Source: Neorhodopirellula pilleata (lineage in GTDB: Bacteria; Planctomycetota; Planctomycetia; Pirellulales; Pirellulaceae). Taken from it: DNA of 64,000 nucleotides. Where the stretch lies: contig NZ_SJPM01000002.1 in assembly GCF_007859915.1 (NCBI RefSeq), positions 747,919 to 811,918 on the forward strand. The letters run 5' to 3'. Of the stretch, positions 53,882 to 63,006 are shown one piece after another. The translations under genes were made by a program, and so were the position numbers. The notes under the pieces were generated by a model, which saw only the letters and a list, made by a program, of their open reading frames with translations, did no database searches and was not told the DNA's origin. How positions within the stretch are numbered: the first letter of the stretch is position 1; the number at the start of each line of letters is the position of its first letter.

Positions 53882-53967
53882 ATCCACGTAGGCGAGTCTG
53901 TCCCAGACTCGCAAATTCGAATCGAACGATCGATGATCGCGTCTCGGCGAGACGCGTCTACGTGGAT
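53882..53967. repeat. Cruciform element with two inner hairpins
   Basis: Outer 10-bp arms ATCCACGTAG (53882-53891) and CTACGTGGAT (53958-53967) enclose two hairpins: GCGAGTCTG-TCC-CAGACTCGC (53893-53913) and GCGTCTCGGCGAGACGC (53939-53955). The element lies in a 255-bp gap between the YHYH and peroxidase genes and contains no gene. Sequences of this kind are scattered in planctomycete genomes, as far as I recall. Confidence 0.75.
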
Positions 53968-54069
53968 CACTGCCGACCGGTTGGAAATCCGCCGGTCTTG
54001 ACCAAGATCCACTACAGGTCTCCTAAAAGACAGACCGAAGTGGAACGTGTTGGCAGATCAACTTGTGTT

Positions 54070-56334
54070 TTATCTTGCCCGGCGTGGCGGGTTGGTGATT
54101 TGGCGAATCACGTCATCGACCGCATCAGGCGCAAGGCCTCCTTGTAAGTTGACTGAAAGGGCACTGGCGGACGGGTCGCGGGCGTCTTCATTCGTCGGAC
54201 CTCGTCCAGGCCCGGGTTGCGTTTGACCGGGCGACGAGGCCACGCCGACCGGTGGTGCACCGACAGGCTGACGCGGCGGTGGCGGATCGAGGTTGCGATC
54301 AAGATCGGGACGTTGGTCGGGACGTTCGTCGGGAAGTTGGTCAACGGGATTGGGCCGTCCCGGCGGAAGTGGGTCCTCATCGCGGGGTGATTGGTCGATG
54401 CGGAACGCATTGTCTTGAACCGATGTCAACTCGGTGTTGCGTTCGATGACATCGGACAAACGTGTCCCGCCGATTTCGCGGGCTTGTTGGGACGACAAAA
54501 CATTCTGGTACCAAAAGCGATCACCGTCACGCAGCGCCATGAACTGTTCCGCGATGACGGTGGCGGCCAACTCGCCGACGGTGCCGCCGTTGACGTGGTC
54601 TTCGGCCAACATGCCGACCCAGACATCGATATCATCGACGCTTTCGTAGGCAAGTGCCAATCGAGCTTGAACGTCGGTGTCCGACGAAACATCGGCAAAC
54701 GTTTCGGCTCGGGCCAGTCCCATCGCCTCTCGAGCGGCGTTGTAATCGGGCAAGCCGTGGTCTCGGCCGCGTTGAATATTGAGTGCGGCCAGATCAAACC
54801 CGCCCGCACCGGGAGGTCCGAACAAGAAGTTCCGTACATCGTCGACCAGTCGAGTGTCGATCTCTTGCTGCGGCGTCGACGCCAAACCCTTGAGGATCGA
54901 ATCGATTCCTTCGGCTTGAATTTCGCTAGGGTTAAAGAACGCGTCGGCCAGCGCGACCGAACCGGCTTCGATGACGCTCCCGTCATCAGCGAGACGGGCC
55001 AACTCCGACGGCAACGATGTATGACCGTATCGGAACGCGGCCGTTGCGAACAGGTTACTGATACTCGGGTCGACCGACGAATCGTAGCCTTCGTAGCGAT
55101 CGATCGCATCACGCCCCAATAATTGCGGCAAGTATTCATTGAACGTGATCGCTTGAATTTCCGCGATCACAATCCGGCGCGCTCGCTGAAAGATTTCTTC
55201 GTCGTTCAGGCTGGGGTTGCCTGCGGCGATCTGACCGGCGACTCGGTTGTGTTCACGCATCCACAGGGTTTGCATCGAGATCAGACCGAGTTGCTCGTTG
55301 ACGCGTGCGTCCCCGGCTTGGAAGAATCCTTGCTCGTTGACGGGCAGAAGGTTTCCCTCGCTGGTTCGCAGTCGCCCACCTTCGAACGACCGCAGCGACT
55401 CGGACGTCTCGAGATCACTGCCGTAGACCATCGAACCGTCGATGAAGGCGGTGATGTTGTTGACCTGATCGGCAGGAGTTTCCACGCCGGTCCCCTCGGC
55501 CACCGCGCTGCGGGTGAACGAGATGATTTGATCTCCGGTTCCGAACGGATCGAAGTGTTCATCGCCTAAGGGGACAGCAATATTGAAGGCCTCTCCATCA
55601 CCGCCCGCCGTCGCGGTGATATCGTGGTCGATGAATTGGCCCCACTGCCAAACCAAGTTGGACAATCCTTTCGAACTTGGTATCGATTCGTCTTGGTCGA
55701 ATACGATATTGCTGATTTCCCGTGCGGACAAACGATCTTCGCCGGCCGGTTCGGCAATCCCGTCGGCGTAGTCCGCATCGACGATGCGAACCAACGCGGT
55801 CCCTGCCGCACCCAGGTTGGCGCGTTCCAGATTATTACCAGTTCCGTCGATCGATTGAACCTCCACTTCGGGCGGCCTGATCGGGCCACGGTCAGGAACT
55901 TGATCGGCGTTACGCCCCCGGTTCATCCGGTTGATTACCATCAGTGCGTCGAGCGCCGAAACGATGCCGTCGCCGTTGACGTCCATGCGGTCACGAGGTC
56001 TCGCTGCATTGCGACCAATCGACTCAATCGGGGCGGCTTCACCACCTCCGCGATTGAGTCGATTGATGATCGTCAACGCATCGAGTGCGGAGACCTCTCC
56101 GTCTTCATTGGCATCTTCGGGAATCGAGTCGCTTTGGACATCAATGGATGAATCGAGGGAAAACGATTCGAAGGCGGGAGGTGCCGGAGGTTGAGGCGGG
56201 AGTGGTGGGGCGGCGAACTCCGCGCCGACGTCGGCAGCGAGTAACGTCCGAGCATCGAGCGTTTGGATGCCAAGATGCCGCTGAATTTCGCGACGTGATG
56301 CGATGCGACGCGTCCTAGAGTAAGATTGAGCCAT
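54070..56334 (-). CDS. Secreted haem peroxidase with dockerin repeats
   Basis: A 754-residue protein. An unusual leader HLGIQTLDARTLLAADVG resembles the LEPRLL-type export/anchoring tag of planctomycetes. Two dockerin type I calcium-binding repeats follow (DANEDGEVSALDALTIINRLNRG and DVNGDGIVSALDALMVINRMNRG). The rest is an animal-type haem peroxidase: distal site WGQFIDHDI, FIDGSMVYGSD, MREHNRVA and proximal RYGHTSLPSEL (His). The C-terminus is Pro/Arg/Asp-rich (DERPDQRPDLDRNLDPPPPRQ). It probably produces oxidants outside the cell; dockerin may anchor it to a cohesin or bind calcium only. No cohesin gene is seen. Confidence 0.93.
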   Translation of the reverse strand: MAQSYSRTRRIASRREIQRHLGIQTLDARTLLAADVGAEFAAPPLPPQPPAPPAFESFSLDSSIDVQSDSIPEDANEDGEVSALDALTIINRLNRGGGEAAPIESIGRNAARPRDRMDVNGDGIVSALDALMVINRMNRGRNADQVPDRGPIRPPEVEVQSIDGTGNNLERANLGAAGTALVRIVDADYADGIAEPAGEDRLSAREISNIVFDQDESIPSSKGLSNLVWQWGQFIDHDITATAGGDGEAFNIAVPLGDEHFDPFGTGDQIISFTRSAVAEGTGVETPADQVNNITAFIDGSMVYGSDLETSESLRSFEGGRLRTSEGNLLPVNEQGFFQAGDARVNEQLGLISMQTLWMREHNRVAGQIAAGNPSLNDEEIFQRARRIVIAEIQAITFNEYLPQLLGRDAIDRYEGYDSSVDPSISNLFATAAFRYGHTSLPSELARLADDGSVIEAGSVALADAFFNPSEIQAEGIDSILKGLASTPQQEIDTRLVDDVRNFLFGPPGAGGFDLAALNIQRGRDHGLPDYNAAREAMGLARAETFADVSSDTDVQARLALAYESVDDIDVWVGMLAEDHVNGGTVGELAATVIAEQFMALRDGDRFWYQNVLSSQQAREIGGTRLSDVIERNTELTSVQDNAFRIDQSPRDEDPLPPGRPNPVDQLPDERPDQRPDLDRNLDPPPPRQPVGAPPVGVASSPGQTQPGPGRGPTNEDARDPSASALSVNLQGGLAPDAVDDVIRQITNPPRRAR

Positions 56335-56547
56335 GATCGTGAACCTCCAAAGTGACAGAAAAGACCAAGGCGATACGGTCGCAGGATGGACCTCGCCGAG
56401 GTAGCGACGTCGGATTACGAGCCGCTAATGACATCTACGGGGGCGATCCTCCATCATCCACCGAGACGTCGTCAGAAAAAAAGACTTTTTTTCGGTTGTG
56501 GATTGTTCCACCGTCCGACCGTATTCGCTTTATGAGAATCAATCACT

Positions 56548-57237
56548 TTGAAAGGCTGTCCCGAATCACGCGACTTACCAGATTCATGCGACTCGCCGGA
56601 TTCGAAGGGCGAGATCGATCCGTTGGATCGAAATCCGCCCGAGCCGGCGCTGCTGCGACGCGCGAGCGAAGAGCCGGACGTTTTGTTGGGCGAAGTGTTC
56701 GACGTGCATCACGATACGTTTTGGCACTTGGTGACGTTCCGAATGGACGGTCGTTTGATGTCGCGGATCGACGCGGACGATGTTTTGCAGGACGCCTATT
56801 TGGCAGCGAAGATTCGGATCGAACATTGGGTCCAACACCCCAAACACAGCTTGTTTGTTTGGACGCGGATGACGGTGATGCAGACATTGATCGACGTACA
56901 TCGGCGACATCTCGAGGCGGGAAAGCGTTCGGCGGGGCGGGAAATCTCGATCGGCGGGGCGCGTCTACCCAACACGACCGCCGAGTCGCTTGCCGGAATC
57001 TTGGCGGCCAGCCAAACGTCGCCCAGCGGCCGCGCGATCCGCGAGGAATCCAGCGCCGAGTTGCAACGAGCGATCGAAACGATGTCCGAGATCGACCAAG
57101 AAATGATCGCATTGCGGCATTTCGAAGGCCTCAACAACCAGCAAGCGGCCGAGGTTTTGGGGTTGAGTGCGACGGCGGCCAGCAATCGTTACATCCGCGC
57201 ATTGTCGCGGTTGCAAGCGGTGCTCGAAACGAAATAG
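56548..57237 (+). CDS. ECF-type sigma factor
   Basis: A 229-residue sigma-70-family factor with an acidic, Pro-rich N-terminal extension of about 50 residues. Region 2 has DADDVLQDAYLAAK and VWTRMTVMQTLIDVHRRH; region 4 has IALRHFEGLNNQQAAEVLGLSATAASNRYIRALSRL. The ORF start (a TTG at 56548) is uncertain. It is followed after 7 bp by a Ser/Thr kinase gene and matches the planctomycete ECF groups that are paired with kinases instead of anti-sigma factors. Its promoter target is not known. Confidence 0.88.
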   Translation: MKGCPESRDLPDSCDSPDSKGEIDPLDRNPPEPALLRRASEEPDVLLGEVFDVHHDTFWHLVTFRMDGRLMSRIDADDVLQDAYLAAKIRIEHWVQHPKHSLFVWTRMTVMQTLIDVHRRHLEAGKRSAGREISIGGARLPNTTAESLAGILAASQTSPSGRAIREESSAELQRAIETMSEIDQEMIALRHFEGLNNQQAAEVLGLSATAASNRYIRALSRLQAVLETK

Positions 57238-57244
57238 GTTACCG

Positions 57245-59884
57245 ATGACGGATCCTTTAATAGCTTTCGGTCCGCTGATCGAACGACTCGAGAACGCGCG
57301 GGCGGCGCGGGCGACCGAGGCATCGAGTTGGGCGAGCCTAGGACGAGATCGTCCAGACCAACTCGGTGACTTTCGACTTCATCGCCCGATCGGACGCGGC
57401 GGGATGGGAGTCGTTTTCGAAGCCACCCAGATTTCGTTGGGGCGAACGGTGGCGCTGAAGATTTTGCCTCGCAACGTGTTTTCGGAATCGACCAGTCGCA
57501 TTCGGTTTGCTAACGAAGCACAAACGATCGCGGCGTTGCACCATACCAACATTGTTCCCGTCTACGGTGTTGGATTCGACGAAGGCTATCACTATTTTGT
57601 GATGCAGCGACTTCACGGTGAAAGCGTGGACCAGCGACTCGCCACATCCGGTGTGTTCACACCCAAAGAAGCGGCTGATCTTGCGATGCAGGCGGCCAAG
57701 GCGCTCGCTCACGCTCACGACCAAGGTGTTTTGCATCGTGATATCAAGCCGTCCAATTTGATCGTGAGCGATGACGGACAACTTTGGGTGACTGATTTCG
57801 GCGTCGCAAAGAACCTGGCTTCCGCTGCGGTTACGCGGGACGGAGACGCCGTGGGTACGTTTCGTTATATGGCACCCGAGCAGATCTTGGGCGAGACGGA
57901 CGTCCGCACCGATGTTTATTCGCTCGGTCTGACGATGTACGAGATGATTAGCGGAAAACCTGCGATCGGCGACGAATCGATGGCCGACATGATGGCGGGA
58001 AAACGATCGTTGTCGATCGCCCCGATCTCGAAGGCACATCCATCCGTCCCTCACGATTTAGCGGCGATCATTCAGACGGCTGTCGCGGCAGACGCTTCGG
58101 AACGGTATCCGTCCGCATCCGCATTGGCGAAAGATTTACAACGATACCTCAACGGACAACCGGTATCGGTTCGACCGCTCTCGACGTTTAAAAAACTGAA
58201 ACGATGGGCCTATCGCTATCCGGCAGTCGCCGCATTGTCGACGGCGCTTATCGTTGCGTTGATGACGGTGGCGACGACCATGACGATCGCTTCGATACGT
58301 CTTGCAGAGTCTAACCGCGAACAAGCGATCGCCCGTCAACAAGCCGAACAAACGTCGTCATTGGCGGTCGAGGCATTGGGAGAGGTGTTTGAACAATTTC
58401 AGGCGACCGGCCATGAGACAAGCACTGAGATTTCGTCCGGCGTGACACTCGATCCCGCCGTCGCGTCGGTTTTAGAGGGGCTGCTGCCGTATTACGATCG
58501 GGTCGCTCGACATCTCGATGATCGACAATCCGGCGCGACCGGCGCGCTTCGGCGTCAGGCCTTTGCGTCCCTAAAAACAGTGGCCGCGATTCAGATGCAG
58601 TTGGGACAATACGAAGACGCGATCCGTACGCTCGAACGATCTCGGCAGGATGTTTCAAAGCTAACATTGACGGCCGAGGAATTAGCGATCGCACGGGCAC
58701 AACTTGAACTCGACCAAGCGTCTTGCCTTGAAATGATCGGCGAGATCGAAGCCTCGGATTTGCTACGTCGAACGACGATCGAACATCTCGATACGGCGGC
58801 GCTGCGAAGTTCATCGGCGGCCCGTTACGAATTGGCTCGAGTGCATTTCATGCGGGGACGAACGCTGTTGCCCGGGATGGGGCCGGACCTATTTCCGCCC
58901 CCGTTTGCGATCAGTGGCCCGGCAAGTCGGCGCGGTCCCCATCCGCGTCAACATGGGCCCGAAACCTTTCAGCCGATCGAATCGGTGAAGCAATCGATCA
59001 CGATCGCCAAGTCGTTGTTGGTTTCCGCCGATGTTCATCCGGATTCGCTCGACGGGCAAATGCAATTTAAAGTCCAACGGTTGTTGGCGGCGGCATTACT
59101 GGAACTAAGCCGACGCCGTCCGCCCGAATCGTTACCCGAGTCGAACTCCGTCCCTCAAGAATCACTAAACGAGGTCATTGATTTGTTGTGGACGTTGTGC
59201 GAACAACAACCCGATCACATCGGCGTTCAATTCGAACTCGCGACTGCGTTATCGGACATTGATGTGTTCGGACCGTTCGGGGAGAACATGCCGCGATCGG
59301 ACGAACAATCACTTGATGCGTTGCATGAGCAAACGATCTCACGTTTGCGCGAGGCCGAGTCGATCTTCTTGGATCTTTGCTTGCGGCATCCGAACGTCCC
59401 CAGCTATTCCAACGGACTGTTGCACACCCAATTTAAGTTAGCGAGATTAGTGGAACGACCGCACGCGCGTCATCCAAACTTCAGTGATATTGATACGGAC
59501 GCGACGATCGACGACAGCATTCGCTACTACGCACGAACAGGGATCGCCGTGCCCGACCGCGAGAGACTCACTCAAGCGGTCGAGCTTTATCGTTCGGCCG
59601 CTCAGGTCCAATCGCGATTGGTTCAACGCTATCCCGATTCATGGGCGTATCGGGTTTGGCAAGCCTTGTTTTTGGAACATCTTGCCGAAACTCAAATGGA
59701 ATTGGGTTTTTTCGATGGGGCGGCCAAGACCTGTTCACGAATCGAAAAAATTTGGAAGCGTGTGGGCGATCATCATCACTACGAGCCCGAACAGGTTGAG
59801 GAATTTGCACTCCGCAACGAAGACCGGCTAAAGTGGGTTAAAAAATATCCGAGCACACTGCTTGTCCCGGCATCGGATCTTTAA
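57245..59884 (+). CDS. Transmembrane Ser/Thr protein kinase
   Basis: An 879-residue membrane protein from the ATG at 57245. The N-terminal cytoplasmic kinase domain (residues 38-310) is intact: GRGGMGVVFEA, K72 in VALKIL, HRD (D166) in LHRDIKPSNL, DFG (D184) and APEQ. A hydrophobic segment near residue 325-345 (YPAVAALSTALIVALMTVAT) is the membrane anchor. The long outer or cytoplasmic C-terminus is helical with TPR-like stretches (LGQYEDAIRTLERSRQDVS, LTQAVELYRSAAQVQSRLVQRYP). It is coupled to the ECF sigma gene by 7 bp and probably controls its activity. Confidence 0.93.
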   Translation: MTDPLIAFGPLIERLENARAARATEASSWASLGRDRPDQLGDFRLHRPIGRGGMGVVFEATQISLGRTVALKILPRNVFSESTSRIRFANEAQTIAALHHTNIVPVYGVGFDEGYHYFVMQRLHGESVDQRLATSGVFTPKEAADLAMQAAKALAHAHDQGVLHRDIKPSNLIVSDDGQLWVTDFGVAKNLASAAVTRDGDAVGTFRYMAPEQILGETDVRTDVYSLGLTMYEMISGKPAIGDESMADMMAGKRSLSIAPISKAHPSVPHDLAAIIQTAVAADASERYPSASALAKDLQRYLNGQPVSVRPLSTFKKLKRWAYRYPAVAALSTALIVALMTVATTMTIASIRLAESNREQAIARQQAEQTSSLAVEALGEVFEQFQATGHETSTEISSGVTLDPAVASVLEGLLPYYDRVARHLDDRQSGATGALRRQAFASLKTVAAIQMQLGQYEDAIRTLERSRQDVSKLTLTAEELAIARAQLELDQASCLEMIGEIEASDLLRRTTIEHLDTAALRSSSAARYELARVHFMRGRTLLPGMGPDLFPPPFAISGPASRRGPHPRQHGPETFQPIESVKQSITIAKSLLVSADVHPDSLDGQMQFKVQRLLAAALLELSRRRPPESLPESNSVPQESLNEVIDLLWTLCEQQPDHIGVQFELATALSDIDVFGPFGENMPRSDEQSLDALHEQTISRLREAESIFLDLCLRHPNVPSYSNGLLHTQFKLARLVERPHARHPNFSDIDTDATIDDSIRYYARTGIAVPDRERLTQAVELYRSAAQVQSRLVQRYPDSWAYRVWQALFLEHLAETQMELGFFDGAAKTCSRIEKIWKRVGDHHHYEPEQVEEFALRNEDRLKWVKKYPSTLLVPASDL

Positions 59885-59960
59885 CAAGATCCACCATCGT
59901 CGACCCGAAAACGAAGATGTCTCGGAATACACCCCCCTTGATTGAGAGTGAGTCTTGCCG

Positions 59961-61442
59961 ATGAACCGTTACCTAAATTATGTCCGACGGATCGTCATCG
60001 CTTGTTGCATTGGTCTGTTGTCGGGTTCGATGGTTGCCAACTCGGGCGATCGAACCAACGTGATTTTGATCGCAGCCGATGATTTGGGTTATGGCGAACT
60101 GGGATGCTATGGGCAAGCCAAGATCCAGACACCACGAATCGATCAACTGGCCGCCGAAGGCATGCGGTTCACGGATTTCTATAGCGGAAACGCCGTGTGT
60201 GCACCGAGTCGGTGCTGCTTGATGACGGGGAAGCATCCCGGACACGCATTCATTCGTGACAACCTTCCCCACAAAGTGAATTCCGAGGGCAAGCAGGCGG
60301 TCGGGACGGTTTACGACGGTCAATGGCCGATTCCGTCCGACGAGATCACGTTGGCAGAGCGAGTCAAGGGCGTTGGATACGCAACCGGCGCGTTCGGAAA
60401 ATGGGGGCTCGGCCATTTCGGAACCTCCGGCGATCCGAATGACCAGGGTTTTGATTTGTTTTATGGTTTCAATTGCCAGTATCATGCCCACAATCATTAT
60501 CCCAAGTTTTTATGGCGGAACCGAGTCAAAGAAGATCAGCCGGGCAATGACCGAACGCTGTACGGACAAACGTACTCGCAAGATCAATTTGTCACCGAGG
60601 CGATTCGATTCATCCGCGAAAATCGAGACCGACCGTTTTTCGCGTACCTTCCGTTCGCGGTTCCCCATCTTTCGATCCAAGTCCCCAATGAGGACCTGGC
60701 GGCATACGACGGTGTGATCGAAGAACAAGCCTACGAACACCGAGGTTATTTGCCGCACCCACGTCCTCGGGCCGCGTATGCCGCCATGGTCAGTCACATG
60801 GATGCGGGTGTCGGTCAGATTGTTGACGTCATCGAAGAGCTCGGCTTGACGGAAAACACTTTGATAATGTTCACGTCGGACAACGGACCCACTTACGATC
60901 GACTCGGTGGCTCGGACAGCGAGTACTTTAATTCGGCCGGTGGTCTGAAAGGACTCAAGGGACAACTTGATGAAGGCGGCATCCGCGTTCCGCTAATTGC
61001 CAGACAACCGGGAGTGATCGCTGCGGGCCAAACGACCGATTGGATGGGCGCTTGGTGGGATTTGCATGCGACGGTTAGTGATGCATGTGGCGTGAAAATC
61101 GAGTCATCGGCGATCGATGGAATCTCGTTCTTGCCATTGCTGCGAGGCGATCAATCGAATCAGGCCGAACATCCGTTTCTTTATTGGGAATTCGGCGGAT
61201 ACACCGGCCAGCAAGCGGTTCGAATGGGCCAATGGAAAGCCATCCGCAAAAACCTGATGGCCGCCGGCAAGACAAAACAGCCGCCCGCGTGGGCGCTGTA
61301 CGATCTGAAGAACGATCCATCGGAAAGCCACGACGTGGCACCGCAAAATCCCGCAGTAATCGATCGAATCGTGAGCATTGCCACTGCGGAACATTCACCG
61401 AGCGAACTGTTTGCGATGCCGATGTTGGATTCTCAACGGTAA
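59961..61442 (+). CDS. Sulfatase (FGly type), secreted
   Basis: About 493 residues from the ATG at 59961 (a TTG two codons earlier opens the frame). Signal peptide RRIVIACCIGLLSGSMVANSG. The active-site motif NVILIAADDLGYGELG and the FGly cysteine C80 in CAPSRCCLMTGKH are followed by GKWGLGHFG, MFTSDNGPT and DEGGIRVPLIARQPG. The family resembles arylsulfatase A-like enzymes acting on polysaccharide or steroid sulfates; the substrate is unknown. It is not near the first sulfatase (25467). Confidence 0.95.
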   Translation: MNRYLNYVRRIVIACCIGLLSGSMVANSGDRTNVILIAADDLGYGELGCYGQAKIQTPRIDQLAAEGMRFTDFYSGNAVCAPSRCCLMTGKHPGHAFIRDNLPHKVNSEGKQAVGTVYDGQWPIPSDEITLAERVKGVGYATGAFGKWGLGHFGTSGDPNDQGFDLFYGFNCQYHAHNHYPKFLWRNRVKEDQPGNDRTLYGQTYSQDQFVTEAIRFIRENRDRPFFAYLPFAVPHLSIQVPNEDLAAYDGVIEEQAYEHRGYLPHPRPRAAYAAMVSHMDAGVGQIVDVIEELGLTENTLIMFTSDNGPTYDRLGGSDSEYFNSAGGLKGLKGQLDEGGIRVPLIARQPGVIAAGQTTDWMGAWWDLHATVSDACGVKIESSAIDGISFLPLLRGDQSNQAEHPFLYWEFGGYTGQQAVRMGQWKAIRKNLMAAGKTKQPPAWALYDLKNDPSESHDVAPQNPAVIDRIVSIATAEHSPSELFAMPMLDSQR

Positions 61443-61571
61443 ACGCAACTTGTCCGATCGGCGTTGACAAACAAGGGGTTGTGAAACTAGCCTTCTCACA
61501 TCACCGATGCTCTTCTATCAAGTCGGACCCCGGCTCGAGGTCGCTCTGCTTCCTCGGATCCTCGGTTTCCC

Positions 61572-62450
61572 TTGATGCTCTCTTCTACTCCACAATTGAG
61601 GCCTCTGATGAGTGGTTCGTTTTCACCACGTTGGTCACGAAGCAATCACTCCCACGAGAAACTGGGTCCTCAAGAAGGGCAAAATACCGCGAAAACGTCC
61701 ACCGTATTGGCGTCACCGTTTCAGTCGTTTTGCCAAATCGTCACGCCATTGCACTTTCAAACAACCTACCAATATCCTTTGTTGGTTTGGTTGCATTCAG
61801 CGGGAGCGAGCGAGCTTCAGATCGAACAGATCTTACCTCACATCAGTTCACGCAATTACGTCGGCGTGGGAGTGCGAGCGACGTACGCGACCGATGTCCA
61901 GGGATCCGGTTTCGATTGGCAATCGAGCCAAAACGGCGTGCGCAAGGCCTGCCAAAACATCTTTGACGCGATCGAAATGACGTCACGGAGGCATTCCATC
62001 CATCCCGATCGGATTATTCTGGCCGGATTAGGCTCGGGAGCGACGATGGCGTGCCGGGTTGCGATGCAGCATCCCAACGCCTTTGCGGGAGTGATTCGCA
62101 TGTCAGGGCGTTTGGAAACCGCCGGTTGCGGATTAGGGAAGTTCAACCAATTGCGTCAGCGGAGGCTCCCGATGCTGTGGCAACAGGCGATGGATGGCGT
62201 CGACGATGATTCCGCGCAGCTTCGGCGAGACATCACGACGGCCCAATGGCTGCAAGCGCAGGTGGAAATTCGGCAATATCCTGGCAATGATGTGGTCAAT
62301 ACGGCCGCATTGAAGGACATCGACCGGTGGTGTTTTGATAAAATCGTGACTCCCTCCCCTGCCACGGATTCTTCCACCGCCGCCGACACCGTCAATATTG
62401 AATTGATCCAGGGTTCGGAGTTGAAAATGGTTGAATTCTCGGCAAACTAG
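61572..62450 (+). CDS. Catalytically degenerate alpha/beta-hydrolase (esterase-like)
   Basis: A 292-residue protein with the layout of the phospholipase/carboxylesterase family (YPLLVWLHSAGASELQ, RIILAGLGSGATMACRVAMQHPNAFAGVI, LRRDITTAQWLQAQVEIRQYPGND). The nucleophile elbow, G-x-S-x-G in active members, reads GLGSG here, with Gly at the serine position (residue 154). The catalytic histidine, normally in a GH-E/H motif near the C-terminus, is replaced by the PGNDVVN segment, and the oxyanion HG reads HS. It is probably a pseudoenzyme, perhaps a regulator or binding protein. The frame opens 130 bp after the sulfatase. The start codon is uncertain (61572 or 61608). Confidence 0.8.
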   Translation: MMLSSTPQLRPLMSGSFSPRWSRSNHSHEKLGPQEGQNTAKTSTVLASPFQSFCQIVTPLHFQTTYQYPLLVWLHSAGASELQIEQILPHISSRNYVGVGVRATYATDVQGSGFDWQSSQNGVRKACQNIFDAIEMTSRRHSIHPDRIILAGLGSGATMACRVAMQHPNAFAGVIRMSGRLETAGCGLGKFNQLRQRRLPMLWQQAMDGVDDDSAQLRRDITTAQWLQAQVEIRQYPGNDVVNTAALKDIDRWCFDKIVTPSPATDSSTAADTVNIELIQGSELKMVEFSAN

Positions 62451-62470
62451 CCTCCCACCACCTCGCATCC

Positions 62471-62914
62471 ATGATCCCACCTTCAGACGAACCCGTTACT
62501 CATCCCATCGTCGCAGAACCGACGGAACCTACCGGTCCCAAAATTCTGCTCGTCGACGATGATCTCGAGATTGTTGAAACGGTGAAATACGCACTGGAGT
62601 CTTCGGGGTACCAGGTCGTTGTCGCTCGAGACGGAAATCAAGGATTGGCGTTGGCCGAGCGAGAAACACCCGAACTGATGATTTTGGACATGATGATGCC
62701 CAAACGCAGCGGATTCTTGGTGTTGGAAAAGCTTCGTCGTGAATTGGAATTGCCTTTGCCGGTGATCATGATTACCGGCAACGAAGGCAGTCGCCATCAG
62801 GCGTATGCTGAACTTCTCGGCGTTAGCGAATACATCCGCAAGCCGTTCTCAATGGAACGCTTGCTCGACGCGGTCGCGCGATTATTGACGAAGCCCGACG
62901 AATCAGCCCAGTAA
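62471..62914 (+). CDS. Single-domain response regulator
   Basis: A 147-residue CheY-type receiver. After a Pro-rich N-terminus, KILLVDDDLEIVE gives the acidic pocket, D73 in MILDMMMPKRSG is the phosphorylation site, ITGN holds the Thr switch, and YIRKPF provides the conserved lysine. No output domain is attached, so it may act by protein-protein contact. It starts 20 bp after the pseudo-esterase gene and may be co-transcribed with it. Confidence 0.9.
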   Translation: MIPPSDEPVTHPIVAEPTEPTGPKILLVDDDLEIVETVKYALESSGYQVVVARDGNQGLALAERETPELMILDMMMPKRSGFLVLEKLRRELELPLPVIMITGNEGSRHQAYAELLGVSEYIRKPFSMERLLDAVARLLTKPDESAQ

Positions 62915-63006
62915 TCTGCTTTGATTTCTCGTTGCGACGACAGGATAGATTCGGTTCCTCCATTGGCGTTGCTTTTTTGATAGGCACTCGATCTGAATGG
63001 GATAGG

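Noticed and set aside
56352..57248. 298-residue plus-strand frame overlapping the sigma-factor gene in another frame
   Set aside because: Extremely Arg/Asp-rich, no domain, and the sigma-factor frame explains the region.
61085..61966. 293-residue frame crossing the sulfatase end and the start of the pseudo-esterase
   Set aside because: It crosses two well-supported genes in a different frame and shows no motif.
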